Origin: Algibacter pacificus
GTDB lineage: Bacteria > Bacteroidota > Bacteroidia > Flavobacteriales > Flavobacteriaceae
Direction: 5' to 3'
Length of the DNA: 64,000 nt
Assembly (NCBI RefSeq): GCF_008033385.1
Contig: NZ_VOGY01000001.1
Location: 1 to 64,000 of the forward strand
The position numbers were made by a program, and so were the translations under genes. Below the pieces are notes generated by a model. It ran no database searches, was not told the DNA's origin, and saw only the letters and a list, made by a program, of their open reading frames with translations. This document shows, piece after piece, positions 29,686-39,287 of this stretch (position 1 is the first letter of the stretch; every line of letters starts with the position of its first letter).

Positions 29686-32600
29686 TTAGTTCACCAAAAC
29701 CCGAACGCCTTCACTGTGGCTGCTAAATTCTGGAGCATACATACTTTGAATCGTGGTAATCCCATTGCTCATATTTCCGGCATTGTTTACACGTAAATCG
29801 TATTCAAAAACGTAAACACCTTTCGGTAAATAATCGAAAAAGAAGTTCGTGCTCGCATCTTTCGTGCTTTCATAATAGCCTAAACCATCTTGCCATTTGT
29901 AACTCGACATTACATTTATAGGCTCGAAACCAGCAGCGCGCATATCTTTCATGTGGATAAATTCCATGGCCCGATCGCTTCTTAATTCAATACGAACACG
30001 AACCAAATCACCAACTTTTAAAGCGGTGTTTTCATTAATTTCCGAAATTTCTTCACCCGTATCTGTATTCGTTTTTAAGAATAGTTTCTTGTTTAATTTA
30101 AGTGGCGTTTCAGCTGAGGTAATCTTATCTAAATCCTCAAAATATTGCCAATACAAACTGCCCCAAGCAATGCCTTTTTCTTTTTTAGAGATACTAATTT
30201 CTCCCATTTCAGGTTTAATTTCCGATGTGTTCCAACTCGTTTTAAAATAACCTGTTCCTGCTTCAACTTTGACGTCTTCAAGTTTTGATGGTTCAATTTT
30301 TTGTCCGCCTAAAACCACATCAACCATATCGGTTACACTCAGCCAATCGCTGCCTTGTAGCAATAAAGCATAAACAGCATCAGTAGTCGATTTTGTGGTT
30401 TTCCAACGGTTGGTTTGTTTGTTTTTAAGTAACCAGATTTTTAAATTATCAATAGTTTCGGTATCGTTTTCAATTTCCGAAAAGGCTTCAATTAATAAAG
30501 CTTGTGTTTCAATTGGGGCTTGATACCAGAACCAAGAATTGGTGTTAGCTTTCCAATACATACCTAATTCTTCCGAAGTCACACTCGTTTCTTTTAACGA
30601 TTTTAAAATTTTGGAAGCCATTTTTACATCACCAGTTCTATGAGAAATTAACGCCATTAATCCTTTCGCATAAAGCGAACGACTTAGCCAATATTTGTTA
30701 ATTTGCGTTTGGTAATATTTGATAATGGTTTCAACTTCTTTAGATTTTTTAATATCTGGGTAAAAGCTTCGCATGTATAAATAATGCAATTGGGTGTAGC
30801 TTAAATGGTCCAAATCTAAGTCTCTGTTTTTATCATATTTTGTGATGTCTTTATATTCCTGAACAAATTCAGCATCTAAATAATTGATGGCTTTAGAAAT
30901 TATTGGAGATATATCATCAGTATTATCGGTTACCGAAAGTTGTTTTAAATGCCCGAATCCCGTAATAATATGTTGCGTGATATATCGGTTTTCGCGACCA
31001 CCTTTAAACCAAGCCCAAGCGCCAGAATCCATTTGGTTGGCTTTTAATTTGTTTATAGCCGACTGCAATTCGTTATTCATTTTATTCAAATCGAATAATA
31101 AAGCGATGCGTTTTTTCTGTTCCGTTTCACTTTGTGCATCGCGCAACCAAGGGGTTTCTTGTATTAAAATAGATTTTAAATCTTCATTTTTTTCTAAGTT
31201 AGAAAGTAGAGCGTTGGTATTTTTCCATTGATTGAAAACGGCTTGAATTCTCGGGTTCGAGTTCGCGATATGACTCGCCAAAGCATTGGCATAATAACGG
31301 CTAAAGGTTTGCTCGTTACAATCGTAAGGATATTCCATTAAATAGGGCAGGGCCTGCACCGCGTACCAAGCTGGATTCGAGGTGATTTCTAAAGTGAGTT
31401 TATGGTTTTTTAAAGATGAAGAGGTGTTGGCTTTCAACTTATCTAAAACAAAAGTTTTTGTTTCATTACTGCGTACCCACATCGGCAAGGTTTCGGTAAC
31501 CAACATGCGGTTGCTTAATACCGGCAAAGCATTTTGCTCGCCATCGCTAAAATTACCAGATTTTGCTGCAATTTTATATTGCACCGCTTGCACATTTTCC
31601 GGAATAGTTAAACTCCAGGTTACTTGTGTGTTTCCTGTAGCATCAACGGTGAAGTTTTTATTAGCATCGGCAATGCCTAAATTGCTAGTAATATCTTGTC
31701 CTGTTAGGGCATCGGTTAAAAATAATTTGGCATCACCAGAAAGTGCTTTTTCAGTGAGGTTTGAAATTTTTGTACTGATTGAAATATGATCCCCTTCACG
31801 TAGAAAACGTGGGGCATTTGGCGTAATCATCAATTCCTTTTGGGTAACAGTTGTTAAAGTTTTTGTAGCGCTTTCTAAGGTTTTAGTGTGTGCTAATAGT
31901 TGTAATTTCCATTGGGTTAAAGCTTCTGGTGTATTAAAGCTAAAACTAACATGGCCGTCTTTGTCTGTTTTTAACTGCGGAAAAAAGAAAGCGGTTTCTT
32001 GAAGGTTTGTTCGGACTTGAACCGTGTTGAAATTTTCTTCTTCTTTAATAGTTTCTAGAGCAGCTCCTGTACTATCACTTTTATCTTGAGTACCATAACC
32101 AACAACAATAGTTTCTTCTAAACTTGCTGTATCGCTTTCCATGGCCATTACAGGAACAGGCGCACTTTCTTTTCTTAATTGAAGTCCTGCAGTACGACCT
32201 TTTAGAGCGTTAGTTTTGTGAGCCATTCCTCGAATCAAGATATTTTGGTTGTGCTTACCAAAATGTAGTCCAAACCAATCCAATGCATCATATTTTTGGG
32301 TAAAATATTTTACATTAATATAGTCGATATACACTTTAAAATTACTTGTTCCAAAACTGGTGTTTGCGCGATAGCGGCTTTGCGAATAATAGGTTGGATT
32401 TTGAATAGGATTGAAGCGCCAATTATGGGATTTAAATTGGTCCAAAGACGCATCATACATACTGACTAAAAGCTCCGCACTTACTTTTTCGCCTTGCGGT
32501 CCTTTAATTTTAAATTGCCAATTTTCATCGGTTCCGGGTTGTAGTTTATTTCTAAAGGTCACCGTTTCAATCTCTAAATTGGAATTCGGATAGGGTACTG

Positions 32601-35600
32601 AAATTCGCACGGCTCCAGATTGATAACTATTAAAGGCAGCCAAGCTATAGTTTACCGAAAAGCCTCCTAAATCGTTTGTAGTAACTGGAATCGATATGGT
32701 TTTTTTATTGTTATTTAATTGAATAATTTCAGTTTTTATAATTTTTTTATCCTTTTCAATAGACACCGTAATATTGATGTTTTCGGCAGCAGAGGCGAAG
32801 GTTAATTTAGCTGTATCTCCAATACTATATTGGTCTTTATCAGTTGAAACACTGAATAATTGATGGTCGGCCAAAGTTTTATCAGAAGTACTAAATAAGG
32901 TAGTTTTAATTTCATCTTTAACTTGTTGTCCAAATTTGTCTTCACTTTCTAAAGTAATAATATATTGTCCGGACTGCCATTTTTTAATAGAACCTAACGG
33001 AAGTGTTTTAGAGGTTTTGGTATTAAAATCTTTTTGAAAAACCAATTCGCCTTTTTTCCAGTTTTTAGGATCGTCTTCATCTTGAAAAGCATCATGTGGG
33101 AATAGGCTTTTAAAAGCTTCGGAAGTCATACTTTGATAATCTGGAGCATTCCAAGGTCGAGGTCTTAAAACCAAATTTGGTGAGTTCAACTTATAAATTT
33201 TTATAGTCCCTTTAGCGTCAATAAATTCACCATTTAGGTTTTTTGTATCGATTTGAATATGGTGTTCTTTTTCTGATTTATCTAAAACAGCATCAATATT
33301 TAAGGTCGCTATTAACGCATGATATCCAACATTAACAACCGTTGTTGCACTTCTTGTTTCTCCATTTAAATCGGTTACATCGGCAGTTATTTCATATCTA
33401 AAAACAGGTAAACTAGCTTTATCAATACTTTGGTCGGGTTGGGCTTTAAATTTAATTTCAAACTCGCCTTTAGCGTTGGTTATGGTTTCTCCGTGTGTTA
33501 TTTCTTGTGCTTCGCTATTAAAAAATGGATTATACCAGTAATACCAACGCGGATATTGAACTTGGCGTTGCACACGGTAAACCACTTTGGCATCGGAAAT
33601 GGTGCTCCCCGCATAAGCTAAGGCTTTCCCCGTTACGCTTACTAAATCGTTAACTTTATAGCTGTCTGTAACCGGGTTAAATTTGGTTTCAAATTTTGGG
33701 CGTTTGTATTCTTCCACTGAAAAACTAGCCGTACTTCTCAGTTGTATAGTGTTTGAGTTGGCTTTCAATTCAATATAATAGTTCCCGTTTAATCCGGAGT
33801 TTGGTAACATAAATTCTCCTGAAACAGAACCAAAATCATTTGTTTTTAATTCAAGGGTTTTTACGTTTTCATTATTGGTATTATACAATAGCACCGATAC
33901 ATTTTGGTTTTCTAAAACTTCCGATTTACTGTCTTCTGTTTTTATGGCTATGCCTTTAAAATAAAGGGTTTGTCCTGGTCTGTAAATACTACGATCTGTA
34001 AATAAAAAGCCTTTGTAAGTTGTCTTTTCTTCCTTTTCAGCATAGCTTCGGTTAATGTAATAATTGCCAAAATAAGCCAAATCGGTATCGGTTTTAACGG
34101 CTATTTTAACACGGCTATACCAGTTATTACTTTTTCTTTCAATTTTAAACTCACCTAAAGCATTTGTTGTAAAATACTCCGTTTTTGTTTCTTTGGTGTA
34201 ATTTACGTTGTAAGTGAATGTTACGGCTGCATTGGAAATTGGAGCACCGTTGGTTCTGTCAATACATTGAAAAATTTTATATTCAGAGGTTTCGGTTTCA
34301 ACCAATGCCGTGTTTGTAATTTGTATGTTGGTAAATGCGAAGTTGTTTTCACTATTTTTTGGATTGGAAGCCACAAGAATATATCTGCCATTGTTTAGTT
34401 TAGGCATCACGATTTCTGTGCTATGATTTTGATAATCATGTTCGTTTTTTAAAGAACTGTCCCAAGATTTTGTAGGTTTTAATTTTGAAATAAAAGCCCA
34501 TTTTTCTTCTTTTTGATATATAGTGTTGAATTTTTCAAACTCATTATCACTGACTTTATAGGCGTTAAATTGTAGTTGATCTAAATTCTTGTAACGCACT
34601 AAAACCCGAGCATTTTGTTGAATTGGTAAAAAGCTTTCTGCTCTAATTTGAAGTTGCTCACGTTCAATCGTTGTTTTTAAAGCATTACATTTTATAGCAG
34701 CTTTACTTTTTGGGAATTTTAAAATGATGGTATTGCAGATGTTTATAGCCTCTTTGGCTTTCCATCGGTTAGTTTCGTTTATTTGGGGCTGATAATTTTG
34801 ACTTTGTTGATTATAAATCTGTGCCGTTTCAAAAGCATATAAACCCGATGTTTCATGGTTTTTTAAACGTTTATTTTCGATTTCTAAAGTCTGGAGAAAT
34901 AAGTCTTCCTTATTATCGAAAGTGGCGTGTTCGTTTACAAATTTTAAGCGTTCAATATTTACATCAGCTAAAGCAAAAGGCAATTCATCTTTTAAATGAA
35001 ATTGAATTAAATCTTTATAAATCTTTAAAGCATTTAATTGTAGCGACGTGGAATCTTTGGAGGTAATTGGTAATTCCGAAAATGTTTTGGCATCACTTAA
35101 ATAGGTCGTATTATCAATTTCAAATTTGTATGCGGGTTTGGTAATGCTTGTTTCTTCTGTTTTATAAAAGTCTAAAGCACTGTGGTTTAAAAAATCGAAA
35201 AGTGTTGGTCTGTAGATTTTAGAATCGATTTGTGTATTTAGTAAAACATCGTAATTTTTTAAATCTTCTTGCTGCAACATTAATCCGTTTTGTAACGAAT
35301 TTTGGAAATGTAAATGCGTTTCATCAAAAAGAGTTTGTAAATCCCACGTTCTAAAATCGTTAGCATCTATTTTTTCACTGGTTTGCGTGCGGTTATAAAA
35401 TTTCCATCGGTTTTGTTTAAAATACTGCCAATATAAATTGGCTAAAATATGTTCTAAAATGTTTTTAGCAGGAAATGTGCTTTCGGAGATTTTCGACTTA
35501 AAATCGTTTATAATTTCGAGTTGGGCATCTTCTTCCAAAACCATAGCAAACTTACTTTTAAATAGCATAGTTTTTATAGTTTGTGGATGGTTTTTGTCTG

Positions 35601-35766
35601 TTTCGGCCAGTTTTTCTATACGTTCTACAACTTTTAAAGCCGATTTTGGTAAGCCTTCGGTTTCAAATGTATCCACTTCTTTCCATAACGTTTCGTAATT
35701 ATGGTTTTGAGCCCAAGTAAAGTTTGAAAATAGTAAAATCATTAAAATAGATATCGAATTTTTCAT
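29686..35766 (-). CDS. Alpha-2-macroglobulin family protein with plug-like insert
   Basis: 2026 residues, signal peptide (1-19, ending FTWAQ). The middle has MG2-type domains (FTDRSIYRPGQTLYFKGI, about 590-610) and the C-terminal half a thioester/complement-like alpha-alpha barrel with thioester motif C1483-N-E-Q1486 (YPYDCNEQTF). Such proteins are thought to trap proteases in the bacterial envelope. Oddly, residues 1182-1240 carry LEETIVVGYG (1216-1225) followed by KSDSTGA, nearly the SusC signature, preceded by ALKGRTAGL, which resembles the SusC plug ALQGKVAGV. The N-terminal 500 residues are helical and probably repeat-rich. The gene is monocistronic and divergent from the TPR gene. No PBP1C neighbour is present. 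Confidence 0.88.
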   Translation of the reverse strand: MKNSISILMILLFSNFTWAQNHNYETLWKEVDTFETEGLPKSALKVVERIEKLAETDKNHPQTIKTMLFKSKFAMVLEEDAQLEIINDFKSKISESTFPAKNILEHILANLYWQYFKQNRWKFYNRTQTSEKIDANDFRTWDLQTLFDETHLHFQNSLQNGLMLQQEDLKNYDVLLNTQIDSKIYRPTLFDFLNHSALDFYKTEETSITKPAYKFEIDNTTYLSDAKTFSELPITSKDSTSLQLNALKIYKDLIQFHLKDELPFALADVNIERLKFVNEHATFDNKEDLFLQTLEIENKRLKNHETSGLYAFETAQIYNQQSQNYQPQINETNRWKAKEAINICNTIILKFPKSKAAIKCNALKTTIEREQLQIRAESFLPIQQNARVLVRYKNLDQLQFNAYKVSDNEFEKFNTIYQKEEKWAFISKLKPTKSWDSSLKNEHDYQNHSTEIVMPKLNNGRYILVASNPKNSENNFAFTNIQITNTALVETETSEYKIFQCIDRTNGAPISNAAVTFTYNVNYTKETKTEYFTTNALGEFKIERKSNNWYSRVKIAVKTDTDLAYFGNYYINRSYAEKEEKTTYKGFLFTDRSIYRPGQTLYFKGIAIKTEDSKSEVLENQNVSVLLYNTNNENVKTLELKTNDFGSVSGEFMLPNSGLNGNYYIELKANSNTIQLRSTASFSVEEYKRPKFETKFNPVTDSYKVNDLVSVTGKALAYAGSTISDAKVVYRVQRQVQYPRWYYWYNPFFNSEAQEITHGETITNAKGEFEIKFKAQPDQSIDKASLPVFRYEITADVTDLNGETRSATTVVNVGYHALIATLNIDAVLDKSEKEHHIQIDTKNLNGEFIDAKGTIKIYKLNSPNLVLRPRPWNAPDYQSMTSEAFKSLFPHDAFQDEDDPKNWKKGELVFQKDFNTKTSKTLPLGSIKKWQSGQYIITLESEDKFGQQVKDEIKTTLFSTSDKTLADHQLFSVSTDKDQYSIGDTAKLTFASAAENINITVSIEKDKKIIKTEIIQLNNNKKTISIPVTTNDLGGFSVNYSLAAFNSYQSGAVRISVPYPNSNLEIETVTFRNKLQPGTDENWQFKIKGPQGEKVSAELLVSMYDASLDQFKSHNWRFNPIQNPTYYSQSRYRANTSFGTSNFKVYIDYINVKYFTQKYDALDWFGLHFGKHNQNILIRGMAHKTNALKGRTAGLQLRKESAPVPVMAMESDTASLEETIVVGYGTQDKSDSTGAALETIKEEENFNTVQVRTNLQETAFFFPQLKTDKDGHVSFSFNTPEALTQWKLQLLAHTKTLESATKTLTTVTQKELMITPNAPRFLREGDHISISTKISNLTEKALSGDAKLFLTDALTGQDITSNLGIADANKNFTVDATGNTQVTWSLTIPENVQAVQYKIAAKSGNFSDGEQNALPVLSNRMLVTETLPMWVRSNETKTFVLDKLKANTSSSLKNHKLTLEITSNPAWYAVQALPYLMEYPYDCNEQTFSRYYANALASHIANSNPRIQAVFNQWKNTNALLSNLEKNEDLKSILIQETPWLRDAQSETEQKKRIALLFDLNKMNNELQSAINKLKANQMDSGAWAWFKGGRENRYITQHIITGFGHLKQLSVTDNTDDISPIISKAINYLDAEFVQEYKDITKYDKNRDLDLDHLSYTQLHYLYMRSFYPDIKKSKEVETIIKYYQTQINKYWLSRSLYAKGLMALISHRTGDVKMASKILKSLKETSVTSEELGMYWKANTNSWFWYQAPIETQALLIEAFSEIENDTETIDNLKIWLLKNKQTNRWKTTKSTTDAVYALLLQGSDWLSVTDMVDVVLGGQKIEPSKLEDVKVEAGTGYFKTSWNTSEIKPEMGEISISKKEKGIAWGSLYWQYFEDLDKITSAETPLKLNKKLFLKTNTDTGEEISEINENTALKVGDLVRVRIELRSDRAMEFIHMKDMRAAGFEPINVMSSYKWQDGLGYYESTKDASTNFFFDYLPKGVYVFEYDLRVNNAGNMSNGITTIQSMYAPEFSSHSEGVRVLVN

Positions 35767-35860
35767 TGCGTTGATTTTGTCTTTAAAATATATACAAAAG
35801 CCGTTCCAAAAGAAGCCAATGTGTGAAATGTGTTTTTGGTTGAGTGAAGTTAGTTATTTT

Positions 35861-35887
35861 TTGACAAAAGAAGAAAGTTTAACTTTG
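35861..35887 (+). promoter_or_regulatory. Bacteroidota-type promoter of the TPR gene
   Basis: TTG at 35861-35863 and TAACTTTG at 35880-35887 match the -33/-7 consensus TTG/TAnnTTTG with a 16-nt spacer, slightly short. The start codon follows 19 nt after the -7 element, giving a very short leader. Confidence 0.6.
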
Positions 35888-35906
35888 TGTTTTCGAACTA
35901 AATAAT

Positions 35907-36860
35907 ATGACTAGATTTTTCATTTTTTTATTATTCCCAATTCTCGCGGTTTGTCAATCGGCTGTTTCCGATTTTGAACTCATGGTTAGAAATAAACAAT
36001 ATGAAAAAGTAGAACCTTTATTGATAGATTATGTAAATAATAATCCTAATAATTTGAAGGCTTTAGAATTATTAGGCGATACGTTTGGTTATCAAAAAAA
36101 ATGGGATAGTGCCATTGAGAATTATAATAAGTTAGTTGAATTGAAACCCAAAACAGCCAATTATCATTATAAATACGGTGGTGCATTGGGGATGAAAGCG
36201 CTTTCGGTAAACAAGTTGACTGCATTAAGATTTATAGGAGATATAAAAAGTGCCTTTTTAAAAGCAGCCGAATTGGACGCGAATCATATAGAAACGCGCT
36301 GGGCATTGGTAGAGTTGTACATGCAATTGCCAGGTATTTTAGGCGGCAGTAGAAGTAAATCACTAAAATATGCGGATGAACTTGAGATACTTTCTAAAGT
36401 GGATGGTTATTTGGCAAAAGGTTATGTTTATGAGTATGATGATGAACCGGAACTTGCTGAAAAATTCTATAAAATGGCCATTATTGAAGGTGGTTCGTTA
36501 ACCTGTTTTAATAAACTTACGGCTTTTTATGAAAAAGAAAAGCGGCCCAAAGATGCCATAAAAAACATAGAAACAGCAGCGGGAAAATTAAAGCGAAATG
36601 CGCTCCATTATCAAATAGGGAAAGTGGCTGCGGAGTATAATATTGAGCTTGAAAAAGGCTTGGCTTGTTTAAATAGGTATTTGGAAAATTATTCAGCTAA
36701 AGATGGCGTGCCAAAAGCTTGGGCCTATTATCGATTATCTCAAATTGAAACGCTTCAAAACAATAAAGAACAGGCTTTAAAATATATTGATTTAGCGATA
36801 AGCGAATTACCAAAAATTGAAGTTTTTAAAACGCAAAAGGAGAAGGTTTTAAAAATTTAA
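35907..36860 (+). CDS. Exported tetratricopeptide-repeat protein
   Basis: 317 residues, hydrophobic N-terminal signal (MTRFFIFLLFPILAVCQS). Cys16 could be a lipidation site, but the lipobox LAVC is not ideal. TPR-like helical pairs run across the protein: NPNNLKALELLGDTFGYQKK, WDSAIENYNKLVELKPK, EKEKRPKDAIKNIETAAGK and NNKEQALKYIDLAISELPK. It is probably a periplasmic or membrane-tethered scaffold. It is divergently transcribed from the macroglobulin gene with 140 nt between the starts, so the two may be co-regulated. No catalytic motif is visible. Confidence 0.82.
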   Translation: MTRFFIFLLFPILAVCQSAVSDFELMVRNKQYEKVEPLLIDYVNNNPNNLKALELLGDTFGYQKKWDSAIENYNKLVELKPKTANYHYKYGGALGMKALSVNKLTALRFIGDIKSAFLKAAELDANHIETRWALVELYMQLPGILGGSRSKSLKYADELEILSKVDGYLAKGYVYEYDDEPELAEKFYKMAIIEGGSLTCFNKLTAFYEKEKRPKDAIKNIETAAGKLKRNALHYQIGKVAAEYNIELEKGLACLNRYLENYSAKDGVPKAWAYYRLSQIETLQNNKEQALKYIDLAISELPKIEVFKTQKEKVLKI

Positions 36861-36918
36861 AACGCTTTTAAAGGGGGTAACTATACGCTTATATCTAGCT
36901 TTAACTTCTGTAAAGGTT

Positions 36919-36978
36919 TAGCCACGAATTCACGAATTAATTAGTACGGTTTTGTAATGTTTTCCGAATGTCACGAAG
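36919..36978 (+). repeat. Two-block dispersed repeat, copy 2
   Basis: GCCACGAATTCACGAATTAA (36921-36940) and ATGTCACGAA (36968-36977) repeat the two blocks found at 26-85 with the same 47-nt offset. It is followed by a small hairpin, GCTTACT-TTT-AGTAAGC (36978-36994). It lies between the convergent TPR and DUF6695-like genes. Confidence 0.7.
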
Positions 36979-37028
36979 CTTACTTTTAGTAAGCAAACCA
37001 AATCAAATAATTTTCAGTCTATAGTGGT

Positions 37029-38024
37029 TTATTCGCTTAATCTATCAAATCTAAATACGGTGTCATTTTGTTTTATATGAAAGAATTTACAGTTTGAATA
37101 GGGAACAAATTGAAACGGTTTGTCGTGATTAAAAGTGTCGTTTTCTATTGTAAAAAAATCATCAACATCTATATTTCCATAAGGTGAAATGCGTCGGAAT
37201 CTGTATTTAAAATTATCATCAGTTTTATGAAGTTCAAACCAGGCACCAGCGGCAATACCAGAGAGCCATTGGGCATTTTCATGTAAATTGTCTACGGGTT
37301 TAGGAATTAAAGTGCCAACCAAATTAACGTTATGATCTTTAAGTGGATCTAAAAAGCAGCGTAAATTTTCACTTTTTTGAGAGCCTTTAAATTCTGAAAT
37401 TTCCCCGGTTTCTGAAACTTCAAAAGGATAAGCCTCGGTATTTGAAAGCAATACATTGCCAACGGTACTTGGTGTAAACCATTTCGAGTTCTCAAGCTTT
37501 TTTTTCATATCAGGTTTTGTAATTGAAGCTATTAAAGCATCGGTAACAAAACGGGCACAATTACAAGCATTTTTTATAAAAGCCGCGTAACGAATAAAAT
37601 GCTGATTTTGCATTTCTGTAATATGCGTTCTCGCTTTTTTATAGTCTATGGCATTACAAACGGAAGCGACTAATTTACCTTCGCCATGGGTTATTTTAGG
37701 GTTAGTGGCTAAAAATTTTAAAATCTGGTCTAAATTGATGATTTTATCATTTTTAATTTCAGCTTTTAAAGAGAAATGTAATTCGTTATCGGTATAGCGA
37801 CCACGAACACGGCCTGTGGGCTCGGGGGTAATATAGCGCCCAAAATCGTGATATTCTAAAATACCAGTTTCTTTATCAATTAAAACTAAAGCGGCATGTC
37901 CAGCACGTAAATAGTCTTTTTTTCCAATGCCAACAAATCTTAAAAAAGGAGAAAACCATTCTTCGGAAACCAATACAATGGTGTCAGGGTAGGCGAGTGT
38001 TAAAATAATTCCGGTATTATCCAT
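37029..38024 (-). CDS. DUF6695-like protein, possible permuted papain-fold hydrolase
   Basis: 331 residues, no signal peptide. I recognise the overall pattern as that of DUF6695 proteins (from memory). The order of conserved residues is notable: RAGHAALVLID (His43) comes first, and KNACNCARFVTDAL (Cys154, Cys156) about 110 residues later. His-before-Cys is the arrangement of circularly permuted NlpC/P60 papain-like enzymes, so a peptidase, amidase or acyltransferase is plausible; no activity is established. The start codon overlaps the end of the NRDE-family gene by 8 nt, showing translational coupling. The C-terminal 100 residues appear to be a separate beta-rich domain. Confidence 0.65.
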   Translation of the reverse strand: MDNTGIILTLAYPDTIVLVSEEWFSPFLRFVGIGKKDYLRAGHAALVLIDKETGILEYHDFGRYITPEPTGRVRGRYTDNELHFSLKAEIKNDKIINLDQILKFLATNPKITHGEGKLVASVCNAIDYKKARTHITEMQNQHFIRYAAFIKNACNCARFVTDALIASITKPDMKKKLENSKWFTPSTVGNVLLSNTEAYPFEVSETGEISEFKGSQKSENLRCFLDPLKDHNVNLVGTLIPKPVDNLHENAQWLSGIAAGAWFELHKTDDNFKYRFRRISPYGNIDVDDFFTIENDTFNHDKPFQFVPYSNCKFFHIKQNDTVFRFDRLSE

Positions 38025-38742
38025 TAACTATTTGTGGCGTTTTTAAGGTTTTGCTTGTTATTTGCTGGTTGTGTAAACTTTCATAGCGCATATTGACGTT
38101 GTTATTTACTTTTTCAACTTGTGTAATACTTGTTGTTTTTACAAAGCCTCGGTTCATAATAACACCAAAATCGTCATTATTGGCGCCTGCTGTTTTATGA
38201 AAATTCAGTATAGATTCCGAAGTTAATTTATTTTCTTTTTTATAGGTTTCAAACCATTGTAAACGCTCGGTTCTCATGGTTTGGTTATATAAGGTAGATG
38301 ATGACCAAATTTTAGGCTCTAAGGGTAATTTTGTAAACTGCTTTTGGCTGCCATCCCAAACTAATTCGTAGAATTTTAGTTCGGAATTCCAATCGGAAAT
38401 CACAATAGTAAAAGGTTCAATATCGTCGAAGTTGTAATGTTCTATACAGGTTTCAATATGGTCTGTAATTAAAAAATCTTTGGCTACCACACCACGACTC
38501 AGTCTGTATTTGTTTTTTCTTATATGCTTTTCACGTCCACCATTAAGCACACAAATAATTCTGTTTTTTTCGCTAATTCCAATCCATGTACCACCCCCAA
38601 CTTTATCTTTTGGAAACAGCAGGTTTGTGTTTTTAATAGTATAAAAATCGGGTTCCATAGAAATCCGATTTGGGGCTTCATCTCTATTAGAGGTTAAAAC
38701 AAAATCATTATTACTTGTTGGAAAAATAGTTACTGTACACAT
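38017..38742 (-). CDS. NRDE/TANGO2-family protein
   Basis: 241 residues, beginning MCTVTIFPTSNNDFVLTSNR with the family-naming motif N19-R-D-E22. Cys2 would become the N-terminal residue after methionine removal, and the family is proposed to have an N-terminal-nucleophile hydrolase-like fold. Further conserved pieces are GGGTWIGISEKNRIICVLNG and the late NRGFVKTTSITQV. The eukaryotic homologue TANGO2 is linked to lipid and haem handling; the bacterial role is unsettled. It is co-transcribed and overlapping with the downstream DUF6695-like gene. Full length for the family. Confidence 0.85.
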   Translation of the reverse strand: MCTVTIFPTSNNDFVLTSNRDEAPNRISMEPDFYTIKNTNLLFPKDKVGGGTWIGISEKNRIICVLNGGREKHIRKNKYRLSRGVVAKDFLITDHIETCIEHYNFDDIEPFTIVISDWNSELKFYELVWDGSQKQFTKLPLEPKIWSSSTLYNQTMRTERLQWFETYKKENKLTSESILNFHKTAGANNDDFGVIMNRGFVKTTSITQVEKVNNNVNMRYESLHNQQITSKTLKTPQIVNG

Positions 38743-38849
38743 AAAAAAATAGTCTGAAAACAGATTGGCAACTTACGAAAAAATGTTTCAAATTTTAAAA
38801 TTTTGAAAACCAAAAAATAATTTATCAGACTATAACAAGTTGTTTACCA

Positions 38850-39030
38850 GCTTTTATTTTGGTATAATCACTGGAAGAATAAGTTAATTCGTAGCTTAAA
38901 GTAGAAATTTTAAATTCAATTCGGAAGGCTTTCTGTAAAAAAGGTATACCCCGTTGTGCCTCCAAAAGTAGAATATATGTTGAGTAAACGCGGAGAATCT
39001 CTCGAAAGTATTTTAAGATGTTTAGATTAA
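38850..39030 (+). pseudogene. Decayed HxlR-family transcriptional regulator
   Basis: Reading the plus strand gives F-G-I-I-T-G-R-I-S, then a stop, F-V-A, another stop, and S-R-N-F-K-F-N-S-E-G-F-L. A frameshift then leads to VYPVVPPKVEYMLSKRGESL (38944-39003) and ESILRCLD with a TAA at 39028. VYP-x-VPP-KVEY-x-L-x-x-x-G-x-SL-x-x-IL is the hallmark C-terminal wing of HxlR winged-helix regulators, and the preceding fragments align with their G-IS-x-x-x-L-x-x-x-L-R-x-L-x-x-x-G-L helix. With two in-frame stops and a frameshift it is dead. The N-terminal third is unrecognisable. Confidence 0.75.
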
Positions 39031-39237
39031 TTTAGAGCTAGCGATTTAAGTTGTTGATTTTTAGTGATTTCATTGTGGTTTATTGTTGCTTTTCTTTTGT
39101 GAATGAAGGTTGAAAGCGATTAAACTGTCATTTCTTATTTTAGAATTAGTAATTCTAGGTCTGTTTTTATACGGATATAATAAAAAATTAACGTCCTTTT
39201 AGGGAGGCTTCAATCTTATATATCATTTAAAAATTCT

Positions 39238-39245
39238 TAAATTTG
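39238..39245 (+). promoter_or_regulatory. Candidate -7 promoter element of pruA
   Basis: TAAATTTG matches the Bacteroidota -7 consensus TAnnTTTG, 42 nt before the pruA start. No good TTG is found at the expected -33 distance, so confidence is moderate. Confidence 0.45.
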
Positions 39246-39287
39246 TAACGCATTTACTGAATATTCAATAACGAAAAATAGAAAATC

